This document shows, piece by piece, positions 20,829-30,904 of a DNA stretch of 64,000 bases (the stretch's first letter is position 1; the number at the start of each line of letters is the position of its first letter). The DNA comes from Gammaproteobacteria bacterium. Its GTDB lineage: Bacteria; Pseudomonadota; Gammaproteobacteria; Steroidobacterales; Steroidobacteraceae. The DNA is taken from the NCBI GenBank assembly GCA_003134045.1, contig PLAH01000184.1, positions 1-64,000 of the forward strand, in the 5' to 3' direction. A model generated the notes under the pieces. That model was given only the letters and a program-made list of their open reading frames with translations, was not told the origin of the DNA and made no database searches. A program made the position numbers and the translations under genes.

Positions 20829-21266
20829 ATGATTGGTCTTCTCCAACGCGTTTCCTCCGCAAGTGTGACCATTGACGAGGTGGCGGTCGCTAGCATCGGG
20901 CCCGGGCTCTTGGTACTCGTCGGGGTCAAACCCATCGACGATGAGGGGGCGGCGCTGCGACTGCTGCAACGAATCCTGAAATATCGCGTGTTTTCGGACG
21001 TTGCCGGCAAAATGAACCTCAATTTGCGGCAGATCGACGGAGACTTGCTGTTGGTGCCGCAATTCACCCTGGCCGCGGACACGCGCCAGGGCCTCCGGCC
21101 CGGGTTTTCGACGGCGGCGCCGCCCGCGCAGGCGCGGCTCTTGTTCGAATCGCTGGTGCGCGCGGCGCAGGCGCAGCACCCCCGGGTGCAGAGCGGCATT
21201 TTCGGCGCCCACATGCAGGTGGCGCTGGTCAACGACGGTCCGGTTACACTGTGGCTGGAAAGCTGA
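20829..21266 (+). CDS. dtd: D-aminoacyl-tRNA deacylase
   Basis: MIGLLQRVSSASVTI, LLLVPQFTLAADTRQGLRPGFSTAAPP, GIFGAHMQVALVNDGPVT. Confidence 0.95.
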   Translation: MIGLLQRVSSASVTIDEVAVASIGPGLLVLVGVKPIDDEGAALRLLQRILKYRVFSDVAGKMNLNLRQIDGDLLLVPQFTLAADTRQGLRPGFSTAAPPAQARLLFESLVRAAQAQHPRVQSGIFGAHMQVALVNDGPVTLWLES

Positions 21267-21372
21267 TTCCTCGACCGAACACGCATCGGCCGGCCGCTGT
21301 CCAATGTCATAATGCTGTTAGCGTATCATTGATGCCTTAACCCTAAAGATTACGTGGAATCGGAGAAGCGAC

Positions 21373-21639
21373 ATGTTCGATTCAAAAATGTTGTTGGTGA
21401 TTCTGGCGATCGCGCTGGTGATTTTCGGCACCAAGCGCCTGCGTACCATCGGTACCGACTTGGGCGCGGCGGTCAAAGGCTTCAAGCAGGCCATGAACGA
21501 CGGCGAGTCGGAAGAGAAAGTGAAGCAGCTGAAGCAGGACGCGGATTTCGAGCAGGGCGTCGCGACGCCGGGAGCGACCGCGTCGGGCGCAGCCGTGCGC
21601 GAAGCCGAAGTCAAGGCACCGCCCAAAACCAGCGTTTGA
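21373..21639 (+). CDS. tatA: Sec-independent translocase TatA
   Basis: Short N-terminal TM plus amphipathic helix ([29 protein letters not shown]); followed by tatB and tatC. Confidence 0.9.
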   Translation: MFDSKMLLVILAIALVIFGTKRLRTIGTDLGAAVKGFKQAMNDGESEEKVKQLKQDADFEQGVATPGATASGAAVREAEVKAPPKTSV

Positions 21640-21645
21640 TGCGGC

Positions 21646-22245
21646 ATGCTTGATTTTGGATTTTCGGAAATCCTGCTCACGTCGGCCATTGCACTCGTCG
21701 TGCTGGGCCCGGAGCGACTCCCCAAGGTTGCACGGCAGGTAGGCAACTGGATGGGGCGCGCGCGCGCCATGGCGCGGCAGTTGAGCGAGCAGCTCGAACG
21801 TGAGGTCAGCGCCGAGGAGTTGCTCAAGGACCAGATGAAGCCCCGGGCGCCCATGGCCAACCTGCTGCCGCCGCAGTACGAGCCTCCTCAGTACGTCGCC
21901 CCGGCAGCGGCTTCGCCATTCGTGTCGCCGGACCCGCACACGCCCTTGCCCGACCCATACGTGCCCCATCCACCTGTGGGCGACCCGCAGGCCGTGGTCG
22001 CCGGCCAGCCCACGCAGGCCGAGCCGCACGCCGAATACGACCCTCAACCCATTCAACCGATGAGCCCGGCGCTCGCTGGCACCGCAGCCGAGCCGTATGC
22101 CGGAGTAGCCGCGCACATAGCCGATCCGTATGCAGGTGCCGCACCCGCGGACGACCCGCATGCGGTCGTTGCCGGACGCGTGGCCGAGCCGCACGCCGCG
22201 GCTGCGGCACACGGCGCCGAATCGCGCACTCCCGCCCATGAGTGA
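21646..22245 (+). CDS. tatB: Sec-independent translocase TatB with long Ala/Pro-rich C-terminus
   Basis: MLDFGFSEILLTSAIALVVLGPERLPKVARQVG. Confidence 0.92.
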   Translation: MLDFGFSEILLTSAIALVVLGPERLPKVARQVGNWMGRARAMARQLSEQLEREVSAEELLKDQMKPRAPMANLLPPQYEPPQYVAPAAASPFVSPDPHTPLPDPYVPHPPVGDPQAVVAGQPTQAEPHAEYDPQPIQPMSPALAGTAAEPYAGVAAHIADPYAGAAPADDPHAVVAGRVAEPHAAAAAHGAESRTPAHE

Positions 22246-23035
22246 GCCTGAAGGCGAAGCCGGTGGGCTCGCTGAAGGTACGCTGATCTCCCACCTGCTG
22301 GAGCTGCGCGACCGATTGCTCAAGGCCATGCTGGCCGTGGGCATCTGTTTCATCCCCTGCGCGATGTACATGAACCAGCTGTTCACGTTCGTCGCCGAAC
22401 CGTTGAAGCGTAAATTGCCCGTGGGCGCCACCCTCATCGCGACCAGCGTGGTGGCGCCCTTCACCGTGCCGTTCAAGCTCGCGCTGGTGCTGGCGGTCGG
22501 CATCGCCATTCCGTTCGTTTTGTACCAGGCCTGGGCGTTCGTCGCGCCGGGCCTGTATCGGCACGAGAAAAAATTGGCCGTGCCGCTGCTCATCTCGAGC
22601 GTGCTGCTGTTCTACATGGGGGCGGCATTCGCCTACTACGTCGTGTTCCCGGTGATGCTGAGCTTTTTCGTCGCGACCACGCCGAACGGCGTGCAGATGA
22701 TGACCGACATGGGCAGCTATCTGGATTTCGTGATGATATTGTTGCTCGCCTTCGGTGCGGCGTTCGAAGTGCCCGTGGCTACTGTATTATTGGTGTGGAC
22801 CGGTTTTGTAAAAATAACGGCGCTCAGAAAGAACCGGGGGTTCGTGCTGTTGGGGATATTCATTTTCGCGGCGTTCGTGACGCCGCCGGATGCCATCTCC
22901 CAGAGCGCGATGGCGGTGCCGATGTACCTCCTGTACGAAATAGGGATCGTGATGGCAGGGCTGCTGCTCAAAGATAAGATCGCCGCGCGCGCGAAAGAAG
23001 AAGCGGAAAACGCCAAGCGCGAGGCCGGAGCTTGA
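22238..23035 (+). CDS. tatC: Sec-independent translocase TatC
   Basis: HLLELRDRLLKAMLAV, FVAPGLYRHEKK, FGAAFEVPVATVLLVWTG; ATG at 22238. Confidence 0.95.
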   Translation: MSEPEGEAGGLAEGTLISHLLELRDRLLKAMLAVGICFIPCAMYMNQLFTFVAEPLKRKLPVGATLIATSVVAPFTVPFKLALVLAVGIAIPFVLYQAWAFVAPGLYRHEKKLAVPLLISSVLLFYMGAAFAYYVVFPVMLSFFVATTPNGVQMMTDMGSYLDFVMILLLAFGAAFEVPVATVLLVWTGFVKITALRKNRGFVLLGIFIFAAFVTPPDAISQSAMAVPMYLLYEIGIVMAGLLLKDKIAARAKEEAENAKREAGA

Positions 23036-24525
23036 TGGCCGCAACGTTCTTCGGTCACCCTCGCGGACTTGCCACGCTGTTCCTCACCGAGATGTGGGAA
23101 CGGTTCACCTTCTATGGCATGCGGGCGGTCCTGCTGCTGTTCCTGGTCGCCGCGGTGTCCACCGGCGGATTCGGCCTCGACGACAGGACGGGCGCGGCGA
23201 TCTACGGGCTCTACAATGCCGCGGTTTATCTCGCGGCGCTGCCGGGCGGATGGGTGGCGGACAGGCTCATCGGCGCGCAGCGCGCCGTCATGATCGGAGG
23301 CCTGGCCATCACGCTCGGCAATACGCTGCTGGCCACGTCGAGCACTCCCAAAGGTTTCTATCTGGGCCTGGTGGTGATCGTGCTCGGCGTCGGTCTGCTC
23401 AAGCCCAATGTCAGCGCCATCGTCGCCGGGCTGTATCCGGAAGGCGGCGCGCGCCTCGATTCCGGATTCACCGTGTTCTACATCGGCATCAATCTCGGCG
23501 CCTTCCTGGGTCCGTTGGTGATCCCGTTGGCGCAGAGTTACTTCGGCTTGCGCGCCGGCTTCGGCGTCGGCGCCATCTTCATGGCCATCGGCTTGCTGCA
23601 ATTCCATTTCACCCGCAAGTATCTCGGCGAGGCAGGGATCCACAGCGCGCCCATCCACGCCGCCGGCAGCACGGCGCTCGTGCCGCGGCGCAAGGAATGG
23701 GTGCGGCTATGGATCGGCGTTGCTGTGGCGGCCGCCCTGGTGGCGGCGGTGAGCGCGGGGATCATACCGGTGGATCCCGTGAGTCTGGCGCGCGCCGGCA
23801 CGTATGTCATCGTGGGCATGGCGGTGCTGTATTTCGCTTATTACTTTTTTATCGCCGATCTCACGACGGATGAACGGAAACGCGGCGTCGTCCTGCTGGT
23901 GCTGTTCGTCGGTTGCGCACTTTTCTGGTCCGGCTTCGAGCAGGCCGGCTCGTCCCTGAATCTGTTCGCCGACCGCTATACCGACCGCACGCTGGGATGG
24001 CTGCACGTCGAGATACCGACCGCCTGGTTTCAATCGCTGAATTCGCTGTTCATTTTCATGTTCGCGCCGTTCTTCGCCTGGCTGTGGATCGCGCTCGCGA
24101 AGCGCCACCTGAATCCGGCAGCGCCCGCCAAATTCGCCATCGGCGTCATCTTGATGGGTTCCGGCTTTCTGGTGATGGCCGCGGCGGCCGCCGTCGTCGC
24201 CAAGGGCGACAAAGTGCTGCCTTACTGGCTCATCATGACCTACCTGCTGCACACCTTCGGCGAACTGTGCCTGAGCCCGGTGGGCCTGAGCTATTTCACC
24301 AAGCTGGCGCCCAAGCGTTTCGTCGGCCAGATGATGGGCATGTGGTTCCTGGCGACGTCGCTCGGCAATCTGATCGCGGGACTGATCGCGGGCGATTTCG
24401 ACGCGAACAATGTCGGCGCCATGCCGGGGCAGTACCTGCATATCGTGTATTTCTCGGTGGGCCTGGGCGCCGTCCTGCTGGCCTCGAGCCGGCCGGTGAA
24501 GAAATTGATGGGTAATGTGGTATGA
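23035..24525 (+). CDS. POT family proton-dependent oligopeptide transporter
   Basis: TLFLTEMWERFTFYGMRAVLLLFL, VGLLKPNVSAIVAGLYP, FGELCLSPVGLSYFTKLAP. Confidence 0.93.
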   Translation: MAATFFGHPRGLATLFLTEMWERFTFYGMRAVLLLFLVAAVSTGGFGLDDRTGAAIYGLYNAAVYLAALPGGWVADRLIGAQRAVMIGGLAITLGNTLLATSSTPKGFYLGLVVIVLGVGLLKPNVSAIVAGLYPEGGARLDSGFTVFYIGINLGAFLGPLVIPLAQSYFGLRAGFGVGAIFMAIGLLQFHFTRKYLGEAGIHSAPIHAAGSTALVPRRKEWVRLWIGVAVAAALVAAVSAGIIPVDPVSLARAGTYVIVGMAVLYFAYYFFIADLTTDERKRGVVLLVLFVGCALFWSGFEQAGSSLNLFADRYTDRTLGWLHVEIPTAWFQSLNSLFIFMFAPFFAWLWIALAKRHLNPAAPAKFAIGVILMGSGFLVMAAAAAVVAKGDKVLPYWLIMTYLLHTFGELCLSPVGLSYFTKLAPKRFVGQMMGMWFLATSLGNLIAGLIAGDFDANNVGAMPGQYLHIVYFSVGLGAVLLASSRPVKKLMGNVV

Positions 24526-26441
24526 ATCCGGCGCCGCAACTCACGCTCAAGGCGATCCTGCTGTCCATCGTCCTGACCGTCATTCTCGCTTCCGCGAACG
24601 CCTACGTTGGATTGTTTGCGGGCATCACGGTGGCCACGGCGATTCCCGCCGCGGTGATTTCGATGGCCGTGCTGCCGTTGTTCGGCAAATCCAACATCCT
24701 CGAGAACAACATCGTCGCCACCGGCGCGTCCGCGGGCACGTCCATCTCCGCCGGCGCCATCTTCACCCTGCCCGCACTCATCCTGCTGCATCACTGGAGC
24801 CGTTTCGATTACTGGTGGACGCTCGCCATCGTGGGGCTCGGCGGTCTGCTGGGCGTGCTGTTCTCGGTGCCGTTGCGCCGCACGCTCATCATCGAACAGA
24901 AGCTGCTGTTTCCCGAGGGCGTCGCGGCCGCCGAGGTGCTGAAAGTCGGCGCCAATCCGGGCGTGGGCGCCAAGTTTCTGGCGTTGGCCACGGTGGTCGG
25001 CGGCGTCTTCAAACTCGTGACCTCGGGACTGCGGCTGCTGCCCGAGACCTTCACCGCGCAAGGTTTCTTCGGCGCACGCGGCATCGCTTTTTTCGGTTAC
25101 AGCTTCTCCCCGGCGCTGCTCGCGGTGGGCTACATCGTCGGGCTGAACATCGCGATCCTGATCGCGGCCGGTGGCTTCTTCTCGTGGTGGCTCGCCATCC
25201 CCGTGTACAACGCGTTCTTCTACGACCACGACCCGGTGTTGCTGCACGCGCTGGCCGGACTCAGCGCCGAGGACGCGGCGTTCGCCATCTGGAGAGCCCA
25301 GATTCGCTACATTGGGGTGGGCTGCATGCTGACGGGGGCGATCTGGGCGCTCTGGTCGCTGCGCAGGTCCTTGTGGTCCGCGATCCGCAGCGGCCTCAAG
25401 GTCGGCGTCAGCCGCTCCGCCGATATGCCGCATACCGAACGCGACATCCCCATGGGCACGGTGCTGATCTGCATCGCCTTGTTCGTCGTGCCGCTGTTCG
25501 TGCTGTACTACATCGTGGTCGGCAGCATCGGCGTGAGTCTGGCGATGGCCGTGATCATGATCGTCGCGGGGTTCTTGTTCTCATCGGTCAGCGGCTACAT
25601 GGCGGGACTCATCGGATCCTCGAACAACCCGGTGTCGGGCATCACGATCTGCACCATCCTGTTCGCCTCGGTGGTGCTGATGTGGATGGTCGGCGGCAAG
25701 TCCTCCATCGGCGCGGTCGCCGTGGTGTTCATCGGCGCCGTGGTGTGCAACGCCGCCGCCGTGGCGGGCGACAACCTGCAGGACCTCAAGGCCGGTCAAT
25801 TGGTCGGAGCGACCCCCTGGCGCCAGCAGGTCATGCTGTGCATCGGCGTCGTGGCGAGCGCCGCCGTCATGGCGCCGGTGATGAACGTGCTGCTGTTCGC
25901 CTACGGCATTGGCGAGCCGGCTCACGCCGGTGTCAAACCGCTGCCGGCACCGCAGGCAAATCTGGTCAAATCGGTGGCCGAGGGCATGTTCGGCGGAACG
26001 CTGCCCACCGGCATGATCGCCGGCGGCGTGGTCATCGGCGCCCTGATCATCGCCCTCGATCTGTATCTGAAGCGCCGCGGTTCGCGCTGGAGCGCGCCGG
26101 TCCTCGCGGTGGCGGTTGGAATCTATCTGCCCTTGGATGTGTCGACCCCCATTTTGGCCGGCGGCATCGTCGCCGAGGTGGTCGATCGCTGGCACATCCG
26201 CCGCAACCCCGGCGCGGATCATGAAAAGCTCAAGCAGAACGGCATGCTGTTCGCCGCGGGCCTCATCACCGGCGAGGCGCTGGTGGGCATTTTCATCGCC
26301 ATGTGCATTTGGATAGCCAAGAACCCCGACGTGCTGACGATGGGTCACGAGCTTGCCGGCGGCCGTTGGTGGGCCGCGGTGCTGCTCGTCGGAATCTGCG
26401 CCTGGATTTATCGCGCCGGAACACCGCGCCCGGTTGCCTGA
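24522..26441 (+). CDS. OPT family oligopeptide transporter
   Basis: Polytopic; LTLKAILLSIVLTVILASANAYVGLFAG, GDNLQDLKAGQLVGATPWRQQ. Confidence 0.92.
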   Translation: MNPAPQLTLKAILLSIVLTVILASANAYVGLFAGITVATAIPAAVISMAVLPLFGKSNILENNIVATGASAGTSISAGAIFTLPALILLHHWSRFDYWWTLAIVGLGGLLGVLFSVPLRRTLIIEQKLLFPEGVAAAEVLKVGANPGVGAKFLALATVVGGVFKLVTSGLRLLPETFTAQGFFGARGIAFFGYSFSPALLAVGYIVGLNIAILIAAGGFFSWWLAIPVYNAFFYDHDPVLLHALAGLSAEDAAFAIWRAQIRYIGVGCMLTGAIWALWSLRRSLWSAIRSGLKVGVSRSADMPHTERDIPMGTVLICIALFVVPLFVLYYIVVGSIGVSLAMAVIMIVAGFLFSSVSGYMAGLIGSSNNPVSGITICTILFASVVLMWMVGGKSSIGAVAVVFIGAVVCNAAAVAGDNLQDLKAGQLVGATPWRQQVMLCIGVVASAAVMAPVMNVLLFAYGIGEPAHAGVKPLPAPQANLVKSVAEGMFGGTLPTGMIAGGVVIGALIIALDLYLKRRGSRWSAPVLAVAVGIYLPLDVSTPILAGGIVAEVVDRWHIRRNPGADHEKLKQNGMLFAAGLITGEALVGIFIAMCIWIAKNPDVLTMGHELAGGRWWAAVLLVGICAWIYRAGTPRPVA

Positions 26442-26476
26442 CGAGGACCGCGCTTCCAGTTCTCCCCCGATCCCGT

Positions 26477-27409
26477 ATGCATGTCGACCCCCGCTATTCA
26501 GCGAAGCTCGGGCTGTCCCTCTCGATCGTCTACATCGTGTGGGGCTCGAGCTTCATGTTCACCAAGATTGCCGTCAACAATCTGCCCATCGCCCTGTTCT
26601 CTGCCGTGCGGTTCATCACCGCGGGCACGGTGCTGGCGCTGGTCGCGCGCTTTTGGAGAAAGGATGCGTTCCCGCGCCGGCTCATCGATTGGCGGCACGT
26701 GGCCGTCGCCGGGTTTTTCATGGTGTTCGCCAACAACGGCTTGAACGCCTGGGCCATTCAGTACATTCCGAGCAATGAATCCGCGCTGCTCAACGGCACC
26801 GCCGCGTTCTGGATCGCCGGGCTGGGCGTGTTCGGCCCGCGCGGACATCCGCTCACGCGCCCGGCGGTGGTGGGGCTGGTCATCGGCTTCGCGGGCACCG
26901 CGCTGATGCTGGTCCCCAAAGGCGAGGTGCACGCGGCCGGCTTGCTGGCGCAACTCGCCGTACTCGCCGCCTGTCTCGCGTTTTCCCTGGGCACGTTGTA
27001 CTACCGCAGCGTCGACACCCAGGTCGGCTCGCTGATGTTCATGGCCATGCAGTTGTGGTTCGGCGGCCTGATGTTGCTGGCCATCGCCGTCGTGCACGGC
27101 GACGGCGCGCACTGGAGCTTCAACATTGCCGGCATGACCGCACTGTCCTATCTCACGTTCGTCAGTTCCTGCCTGGCGTTCAGCGCCTATGGCTGGCTGA
27201 CCCGAAACTCGACGCCCGCCCTGATCGGCACGTACAGCTATGTGAATCCGGCGATTGCCGCGTTTGTCGGCTGGGAGTTCCTGCACGAAACCTTGTCGCG
27301 CCTGCAACTCGTCGGCATGGTGATCATCATCGTCGGCGTGTCCATTTTGACGCTGCCGGGCGGCAGCCTCACCGATCCCAGGACGCGCAATGAACCCAAG
27401 GCCCAGTAG
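26477..27409 (+). CDS. EamA/DMT superfamily transporter
   Basis: YIVWGSSFMFTKIAV, RFITAGTVLAL, TYSYVNPAIAAFVGWEFLHE; ATG at 26477. Confidence 0.88.
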   Translation: MHVDPRYSAKLGLSLSIVYIVWGSSFMFTKIAVNNLPIALFSAVRFITAGTVLALVARFWRKDAFPRRLIDWRHVAVAGFFMVFANNGLNAWAIQYIPSNESALLNGTAAFWIAGLGVFGPRGHPLTRPAVVGLVIGFAGTALMLVPKGEVHAAGLLAQLAVLAACLAFSLGTLYYRSVDTQVGSLMFMAMQLWFGGLMLLAIAVVHGDGAHWSFNIAGMTALSYLTFVSSCLAFSAYGWLTRNSTPALIGTYSYVNPAIAAFVGWEFLHETLSRLQLVGMVIIIVGVSILTLPGGSLTDPRTRNEPKAQ

Positions 27410-27412
27410 CTT

Positions 27413-27787
27413 CTAGCGGCGCTTCACGATCACTTCGAACTTGCCCTTCGGTCCCACGAACCACGAGCCCACGATGCTGACCAGGCTCACGACGACGGCG
27501 GTCCAGAATGCCGCCCAAAAGCCCGCAACGGTCATGCCCGGCAAGATCCACGCGACCAGAGCCACCATCCCCGCGTTGATGACCAGCAAAAACAAGCCGA
27601 GAGTGACGACGGTCATCGGCAGCGTCAGCACGATGGCAATGGGCCGTACGATGGAATTGACGATTCCGAGCAGCACGCCCGCCAGCACCAATGTCGCAGG
27701 GCCATCGATGGTCACACCCTTCACCCAGGCGGATGCGAGCCAGAGGCCCAGTGCGACGATCGCCGCGCGAATGAAAAATCCGAGCAT
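27413..27787 (-). CDS. Phage-holin-superfamily-IV-like (4-TM) membrane protein
   Basis: MLGFFIRAAIVALGLWLASAWVKGVTIDGPATLVLAGVLLGIVNSIVRPI; ATG at 27787. Confidence 0.7.
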   Translation of the reverse strand: MLGFFIRAAIVALGLWLASAWVKGVTIDGPATLVLAGVLLGIVNSIVRPIAIVLTLPMTVVTLGLFLLVINAGMVALVAWILPGMTVAGFWAAFWTAVVVSLVSIVGSWFVGPKGKFEVIVKRR

Positions 27788-27822
27788 GTGCCCTCCTTGC
27801 CATCCCTTATGCCACCGAGCCC

Positions 27823-28341
27823 TCAATAATCCAAGCCCGGTAAGGGTGGGTCCTTCGGCGGCGGGGGCGGTTTCTTGGGCGGCGGCGGACTTTCGAGCGT
27901 CACCTTGATGCGCCCGAGCAATCGCTCCCAACCCACGCGCATACGCATGTACGCTTTATCCCATTCCGGCGCATCCGGTACACCGGAGCCCAGCAAGCGC
28001 AGCGAGGCCGTCCCTTCGCCTTTGCGCACGTCCAGGAGGAAGTCGTCGACCACCGCGCTGTCGCCCGGCGGCGTGTCCCGGCCGCTCAAGTAAATCAATC
28101 GAAGACGCCGGTTCACATCGAAAATATCGATGTGCGCCTCCCGGCCGCCGGCGTTGCGGAGCCCGAGACGGTAATAGCCGCCCTGGCGTGCGTCGACCTC
28201 GGCTTCCTGGCCCGACCAGATTCGGATCAATCCTGGGTCGGTCAGGGCCCGCCAGACCCGCCCCGCGGGTACCTCGATTTCGACCAGGTGGGCATAACCC
28301 CGGGTGCCGGAACGGGTGGATCTACGGGGTACACTCATGGA
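27823..28341 (-). CDS. SRPBCC/AHSA1-like domain protein with proline-rich C-terminus
   Basis: VEIEVPAGRVWRALTDPGLIRIWSGQEAEVDARQGGYYRL; tail PPPPKKPPPPPKDPPLPGLDY. Confidence 0.7.
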   Translation of the reverse strand, partial: SMSVPRRSTRSGTRGYAHLVEIEVPAGRVWRALTDPGLIRIWSGQEAEVDARQGGYYRLGLRNAGGREAHIDIFDVNRRLRLIYLSGRDTPPGDSAVVDDFLLDVRKGEGTASLRLLGSGVPDAPEWDKAYMRMRVGWERLLGRIKVTLESPPPPKKPPPPPKDPPLPGLDY

Positions 28342-28405
28342 CATCATCCTGACGGAAATGAGACAGGGATGCAGTGCTAGACTTCAACAACACCAAGGAA
28401 CCGCC

Positions 28406-28795
28406 ATGCCATATGTCGATATCGTGACTGCGCTCGCACTTATCCAATTCATCGTTTTCGGCTACCAGGTCGGCGCCGCCCGCGTGAAATACGGGGTCAA
28501 GGCGCCGGCAATCACGGGTAACGAGATCTTCGAGCGGCATTTCCGCGTTCAACAAAATACATTGGAACAGTTGATCGTGCTGGTGCCCGGATTGTATCTG
28601 TTCAGCCGGTACTTCGACCCCCGATGGGCCGCGGGACTCGGCGTCGTGTATCTGATCGGCCGGCAAATCTACGCCGCCACCTACGTCAGGAATCCCGCCA
28701 CGCGCAGCTTGGGGTATGGGCTCACATTCTTGCCCATGGTGGTGCTGGTGGCGGGCGCCGCGTTCGGAGCAATTCGGCAATTATTCTGGCATTAG
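28406..28795 (+). CDS. MAPEG family protein
   Basis: ITGNEIFERHFRVQQNTLEQLIVLVPGLYLFSRY, GRQIYAATYVRNPATRSLGYGLT. Confidence 0.85.
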   Translation: MPYVDIVTALALIQFIVFGYQVGAARVKYGVKAPAITGNEIFERHFRVQQNTLEQLIVLVPGLYLFSRYFDPRWAAGLGVVYLIGRQIYAATYVRNPATRSLGYGLTFLPMVVLVAGAAFGAIRQLFWH

Positions 28796-30900
28796 CGGCC
28801 TTTTCGACCGATCTGATAATCAACGGTGATCCCGATCTGGCGAGGATCGCCGCGATCCAAGAACGGCTGATTGGGATAATTAGGCGGGATGAGTCCAAAG
28901 TAGAAGCCGTTTTGGGCGTAGTTTGCGTCAAAGACATTGTGCACCCATAGGCTCGTCGTCCACGGGCCGCGCTGATATCCGATCCGGATGTTTTCCAGGT
29001 TGTAGGCGCTCGAGGTCTGCGCATCGCTGGTGTAGTAATAGAAGCTATCCATCGCCGAGGCATCGAGACGCGCAAACCAACCGGCCGGATGGTGATATTC
29101 CACGGCCGCCGACAGCTTGTAACCAGGCGCGAACGGCTGCGCACGCCCGTCCAGATCCAAGCCTGCAAACAATCCGCTCGCGCCGAGATACCGCGTGCGC
29201 AGCAGCGAGGCGCTGCCCGAGATCTGCCAATAGCTGCCCAGGCGATAGGCAGCTTCGATTTCCAGCCCGTAGTTTTCACCGTTGCTTGCGTTCTGCGTGT
29301 AGAACACATAGTCCAACGGATTGTTCTGCTGCAACTGCTCCGACAGGTAAACTTGCATGTTTTGCCGGCGCATGTAGAAGATGTCCGTCTGCAGATCCAA
29401 GGGGCCGCCGGCGCGCGAATACTTCAATCCCGTCTCGAGGCTCCATAACGATTCGGGCCCGAAGCTCCGCTGTTCCGCTAAAATCTGCGATCCGATGTTG
29501 AAGCCGCCACCCTTGTAGCCGCGGGCCAACGTCACATACACATGCTCTCCCTCACCCGTATTTCTTTCCCAGGAAAGATTGCCGCCGACCATGTGATTGG
29601 TCTGCCGTGGAAACGGAGTCTGCGCATCGGCGCTATCGGCATAATGCGCTTCGCGCTGCTCGACGCGCAGGCCGCCGGTGAGCGTCGTGCGCGGGCCGAG
29701 ATCCGCGTCCAGCGAACCGTACAGCGCCACATTGGTCGCGGTATACCGGCTGGTCAGACCGCTGCTACCCGCGCCGTCGTACTGGTCGTCGTACATGTAG
29801 AGCAGGTTGTCGGACTCCGTCAGACGCAACGCATACACACCCGCGAGCCACCGAACGCGGCCGAAAAGGGCCCTCGACGGGTCCCCGATCAGCCGCAGGT
29901 CCTCGGCAAGCGTCCGACGGGTTCGATCATCGCTTTGGAAGAAGTCGTAGGGCGCATACGGTCCCCACAAGGCATCGTTACCCCAATCGCCATCGAACGA
30001 ATACGTGATTTTGGAACTCGCGGCGCTCGTGACACTGCGCAATTCCCCAATTCCCAGCGATTCGGTCACGCGCAGTGCAGCGCCGTTCGACAGCTGCGCG
30101 TCGCGGCCGGGCTGATTTGAGTACGTGGTGCGCGTATTGTAGATCGACCAGGCATCGTAGCCGTTGTCGATATTCACATGCATCAACGTGAGATCCGCCG
30201 ACAGCGCATCCGTCACCTGCCAATGCACCTTGCCACGCAGCGTTCCCTCGTCGTAGCCATTGGTTGAGTTCTGATCGAGGTACGCGTTGTGGCGAAATCC
30301 GTCGCTCAAATATTGTTGCGCCACCACACGCCAGCCGGCAGAGCCGGCGGCCATCCCATCGCCGACGGCAAGCCCCACGGCCCGAGTATCGTAAGTCGCA
30401 CCCGTGACCTCGCTTTTCAATTCGAACTCGGTACCGGGGTCGGCAGTCCGGACGCTGATCAAGCCCGCCAGCGCATTCGCGCCATAGGCGGTGCCCTGCG
30501 GTCCGCGCAGCACCTCGATCTGCTGCGTGTCGAACAAGGTCGCCGGCATGCCGACGCCGGAAAAATCGATGTCGTCGATCAGGAAGCCGACCGAGGGATT
30601 CGGCGCGCCTTGGTATTGTTCCACCTCGCCGATGCCGCGCAGTTGAAAAAAGCGGGGTCGGGAAGTTCCGCTGGTCCAGTTCAAATCCGGAACCAGACCC
30701 AGCACATCCTCGAAATGTTGTACGCCTGCCGCTCGCAGCGTTTCGCCGTCGAGCACGGTTACGCTCTGCGGCGACTCGGCCACGCTGCTCGAGCGCAGCC
30801 CGGCCGTGACCACGATCTCGTCGAGCGAGTCGTCGGCGCCCAGTATCGGCTGTACGACAAGAAAATAGGCCGCAAGCGGCCCCATATAAAAACGATTCAT
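28792..30900 (-). CDS. TonB-dependent outer membrane receptor (likely thiamine or precursor uptake, from the riboswitch)
   Basis: Plug IVVTAGLRSSSVAESPQSVTVLDGE, IEVLRGPQGTAYGANALAGLISV; beta-barrel; C-terminal ...IGITVDYQIGRKGR. Confidence 0.9.
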   Translation of the reverse strand: MNRFYMGPLAAYFLVVQPILGADDSLDEIVVTAGLRSSSVAESPQSVTVLDGETLRAAGVQHFEDVLGLVPDLNWTSGTSRPRFFQLRGIGEVEQYQGAPNPSVGFLIDDIDFSGVGMPATLFDTQQIEVLRGPQGTAYGANALAGLISVRTADPGTEFELKSEVTGATYDTRAVGLAVGDGMAAGSAGWRVVAQQYLSDGFRHNAYLDQNSTNGYDEGTLRGKVHWQVTDALSADLTLMHVNIDNGYDAWSIYNTRTTYSNQPGRDAQLSNGAALRVTESLGIGELRSVTSAASSKITYSFDGDWGNDALWGPYAPYDFFQSDDRTRRTLAEDLRLIGDPSRALFGRVRWLAGVYALRLTESDNLLYMYDDQYDGAGSSGLTSRYTATNVALYGSLDADLGPRTTLTGGLRVEQREAHYADSADAQTPFPRQTNHMVGGNLSWERNTGEGEHVYVTLARGYKGGGFNIGSQILAEQRSFGPESLWSLETGLKYSRAGGPLDLQTDIFYMRRQNMQVYLSEQLQQNNPLDYVFYTQNASNGENYGLEIEAAYRLGSYWQISGSASLLRTRYLGASGLFAGLDLDGRAQPFAPGYKLSAAVEYHHPAGWFARLDASAMDSFYYYTSDAQTSSAYNLENIRIGYQRGPWTTSLWVHNVFDANYAQNGFYFGLIPPNYPNQPFLDRGDPRQIGITVDYQIGRKGR

Positions 30901-30904
30901 ACCT

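Noticed and set aside
24515-26224. 569-aa plus-strand ORF overlapping the OPT transporter
   Set aside because: Arg/Gly/His-rich +1 frame of the OPT gene.
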